In this document: in pieces, positions 4,923 through 5,594 of the stretch
How the letters are laid out: each line of letters begins with the position of its first letter
Position numbering within the stretch: the stretch's first letter is position 1
Assembly (NCBI GenBank): GCA_018067115.1
Contig: JAGPVI010000052.1
Coordinates: forward strand, 1 to 5,594
From: Bizionia sp.
GTDB taxonomy: Bacteria > Bacteroidota > Bacteroidia > Flavobacteriales > Flavobacteriaceae
Reading direction: 5' to 3'
Length of the DNA: 5,594 bases
Translations under genes and position numbers: made by a program
The notes under the pieces: generated by a model
Database searches by the model: none
Told to the model about the DNA's origin: nothing
What the model saw: the letters and a program-made list of their open reading frames with translations, nothing else

Positions 4923-5594
4923 ATGAAAAAAATTTTAACATTGGTTTTAGTTTCAGTATTAGGAGGAGCAATTACTCTCGGAGCTTATAAAACCTTTTTG
5001 GAAAAAGAACAAAGTACTACAGTTAAAAACGAACCGATTGAATCGGTATTTACCCCTGTAAATTACTCTAATAAATCTGCCGCTTTGGCTGCCGCTGAAG
5101 ACATTGATTTTACCACTGCAGCAGAACAAACAGTACACGCCGTGGTACACGTAAAAAATATTACATTAAATACAGGACAGCCTACACTAGATGATTTATT
5201 TAGAGGCCGAATTCCGCAACGCCGTCAGCTAGGCACTGGTAGCGGAGTAATTATTTCTCCCGACGGATATATTATTACCAACAATCACGTCATTGATGGC
5301 TCTGAAGCATTGACTGTTACATTAAACGACAATAAAACACTGCAAGCGAAAATTATAGGAACAGATCCAAAAACAGATATAGCGCTTTTAAAAGTAGAAA
5401 GCGATGAAGATTTACCTTATGTCACTTTTGGCGATAGTAATCAAGCAAAAATTGGTGAATGGGTACTAGCCGTTGGAAATCCCTTTAATTTAACATCAAC
5501 AGTTACCGCTGGAATTATTAGTGCAAAATCCAGGGATTTATCCGGACAAAGTACACAGTCGTTTATTCAAACAGATGCGGCTGTAAACCCAGGT
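4923..5594 (+). CDS. HtrA/DegP-type periplasmic serine protease, 3' end cut by the window
   Basis: This frame is open from the ATG at 4923 to the window edge (224 codons). It encodes the N-terminal part of a Do/HtrA trypsin-like protease-chaperone that degrades or holds misfolded envelope proteins. Residues 1-22 form a signal peptide or membrane anchor ('ILTLVLVSVLGGAITLGA'). The protease domain begins near 64. 'LGTGSGVIISPDGYIITNNH' (103-122) ends in catalytic His122, and 'TDIALLK' (151-157) holds catalytic Asp152. 'GEWVLAVGNPF' (178-188), 'STVTAGIISA' (192-201) and 'FIQTDAAVNPG' (214-224) follow. The catalytic serine would be expected two residues past the edge, in the usual NPGNSGG. The PDZ domains are outside the window, so the degP, degQ or degS type cannot be decided. 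Translation starts after an A-rich leader (eight A's immediately upstream) without a Shine-Dalgarno sequence. The gene is divergent from dapF across 138 bp. Confidence 0.94.
   Translation, partial: MKKILTLVLVSVLGGAITLGAYKTFLEKEQSTTVKNEPIESVFTPVNYSNKSAALAAAEDIDFTTAAEQTVHAVVHVKNITLNTGQPTLDDLFRGRIPQRRQLGTGSGVIISPDGYIITNNHVIDGSEALTVTLNDNKTLQAKIIGTDPKTDIALLKVESDEDLPYVTFGDSNQAKIGEWVLAVGNPFNLTSTVTAGIISAKSRDLSGQSTQSFIQTDAAVNPG

Noticed and set aside
4959..5150. A 63-codon minus-strand frame over the start of the protease gene
   Set aside because: It overlaps the plus-strand HtrA signal peptide and N-terminal region, which has strong family motifs downstream in the same frame; the product is Phe/Ser/Cys-rich and unlike a real protein.
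1..5594. Defence system, CRISPR array, insertion sequence, prophage, toxin-antitoxin pair or tRNA
   Set aside because: I looked on both strands for long repeated units, terminal inverted repeats, transposase or nuclease motifs and tRNA-like folds and found none. The genes are ordinary envelope and housekeeping types.

Overview
The window looks like chromosomal DNA from a member of the Bacteroidota, most likely a Flavobacteriaceae species. It is AT-rich. No gene start has a clear Shine-Dalgarno sequence, but A-rich leaders are common. Two leader regions carry a perfect TAnnTTTG promoter box, typical of this phylum. The proteins (a short RsmI-like methylase, a DUF2279 protein beside mltG, and HtrA divergent from dapF) also read as flavobacterial. 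This assignment comes from sequence character alone; no database search was run.

Layout, left to right. A plus-strand gene (39-749) encodes an RsmI-like SAM-dependent methyltransferase. It converges, with a 5-bp gap, on a minus-strand gene (755-1426) for a small secreted lysozyme-fold protein. That gene has its own promoter box (1484-1491). Its probable terminator lies inside the last codons of the methyltransferase gene (690-731). Next comes a tight minus-strand operon transcribed from about 4800 down to 1534: dapF, a GNAT acetyltransferase, mltG and a DUF2279 gene. Consecutive genes overlap by 7, 11 and 1 bases. A 138-bp divergent intergenic region (4785-4922) separates dapF from a plus-strand htrA/degP-type protease gene. 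The window edge cuts that gene just before its catalytic serine.

Functionally, the centre of the window is a cell-envelope cluster. DapF makes meso-diaminopimelate for lysine and peptidoglycan. MltG cleaves nascent glycan strands at the inner membrane. The lysozyme-like protein may act on peptidoglycan in the periplasm. HtrA would handle damaged envelope proteins. The GNAT enzyme and the DUF2279 protein are co-translated with these but have no assigned substrate or role.

I see no mobile element, CRISPR array, tRNA, rRNA or phage gene, and no new multi-gene system. The points most worth checking are the strand-asymmetric terminator inside a coding end, a six-residue tandem duplication at the presumed catalytic glutamate of the lysozyme-like protein, and the uncharacterised GNAT and DUF2279 genes wired into the dapF-mltG operon.
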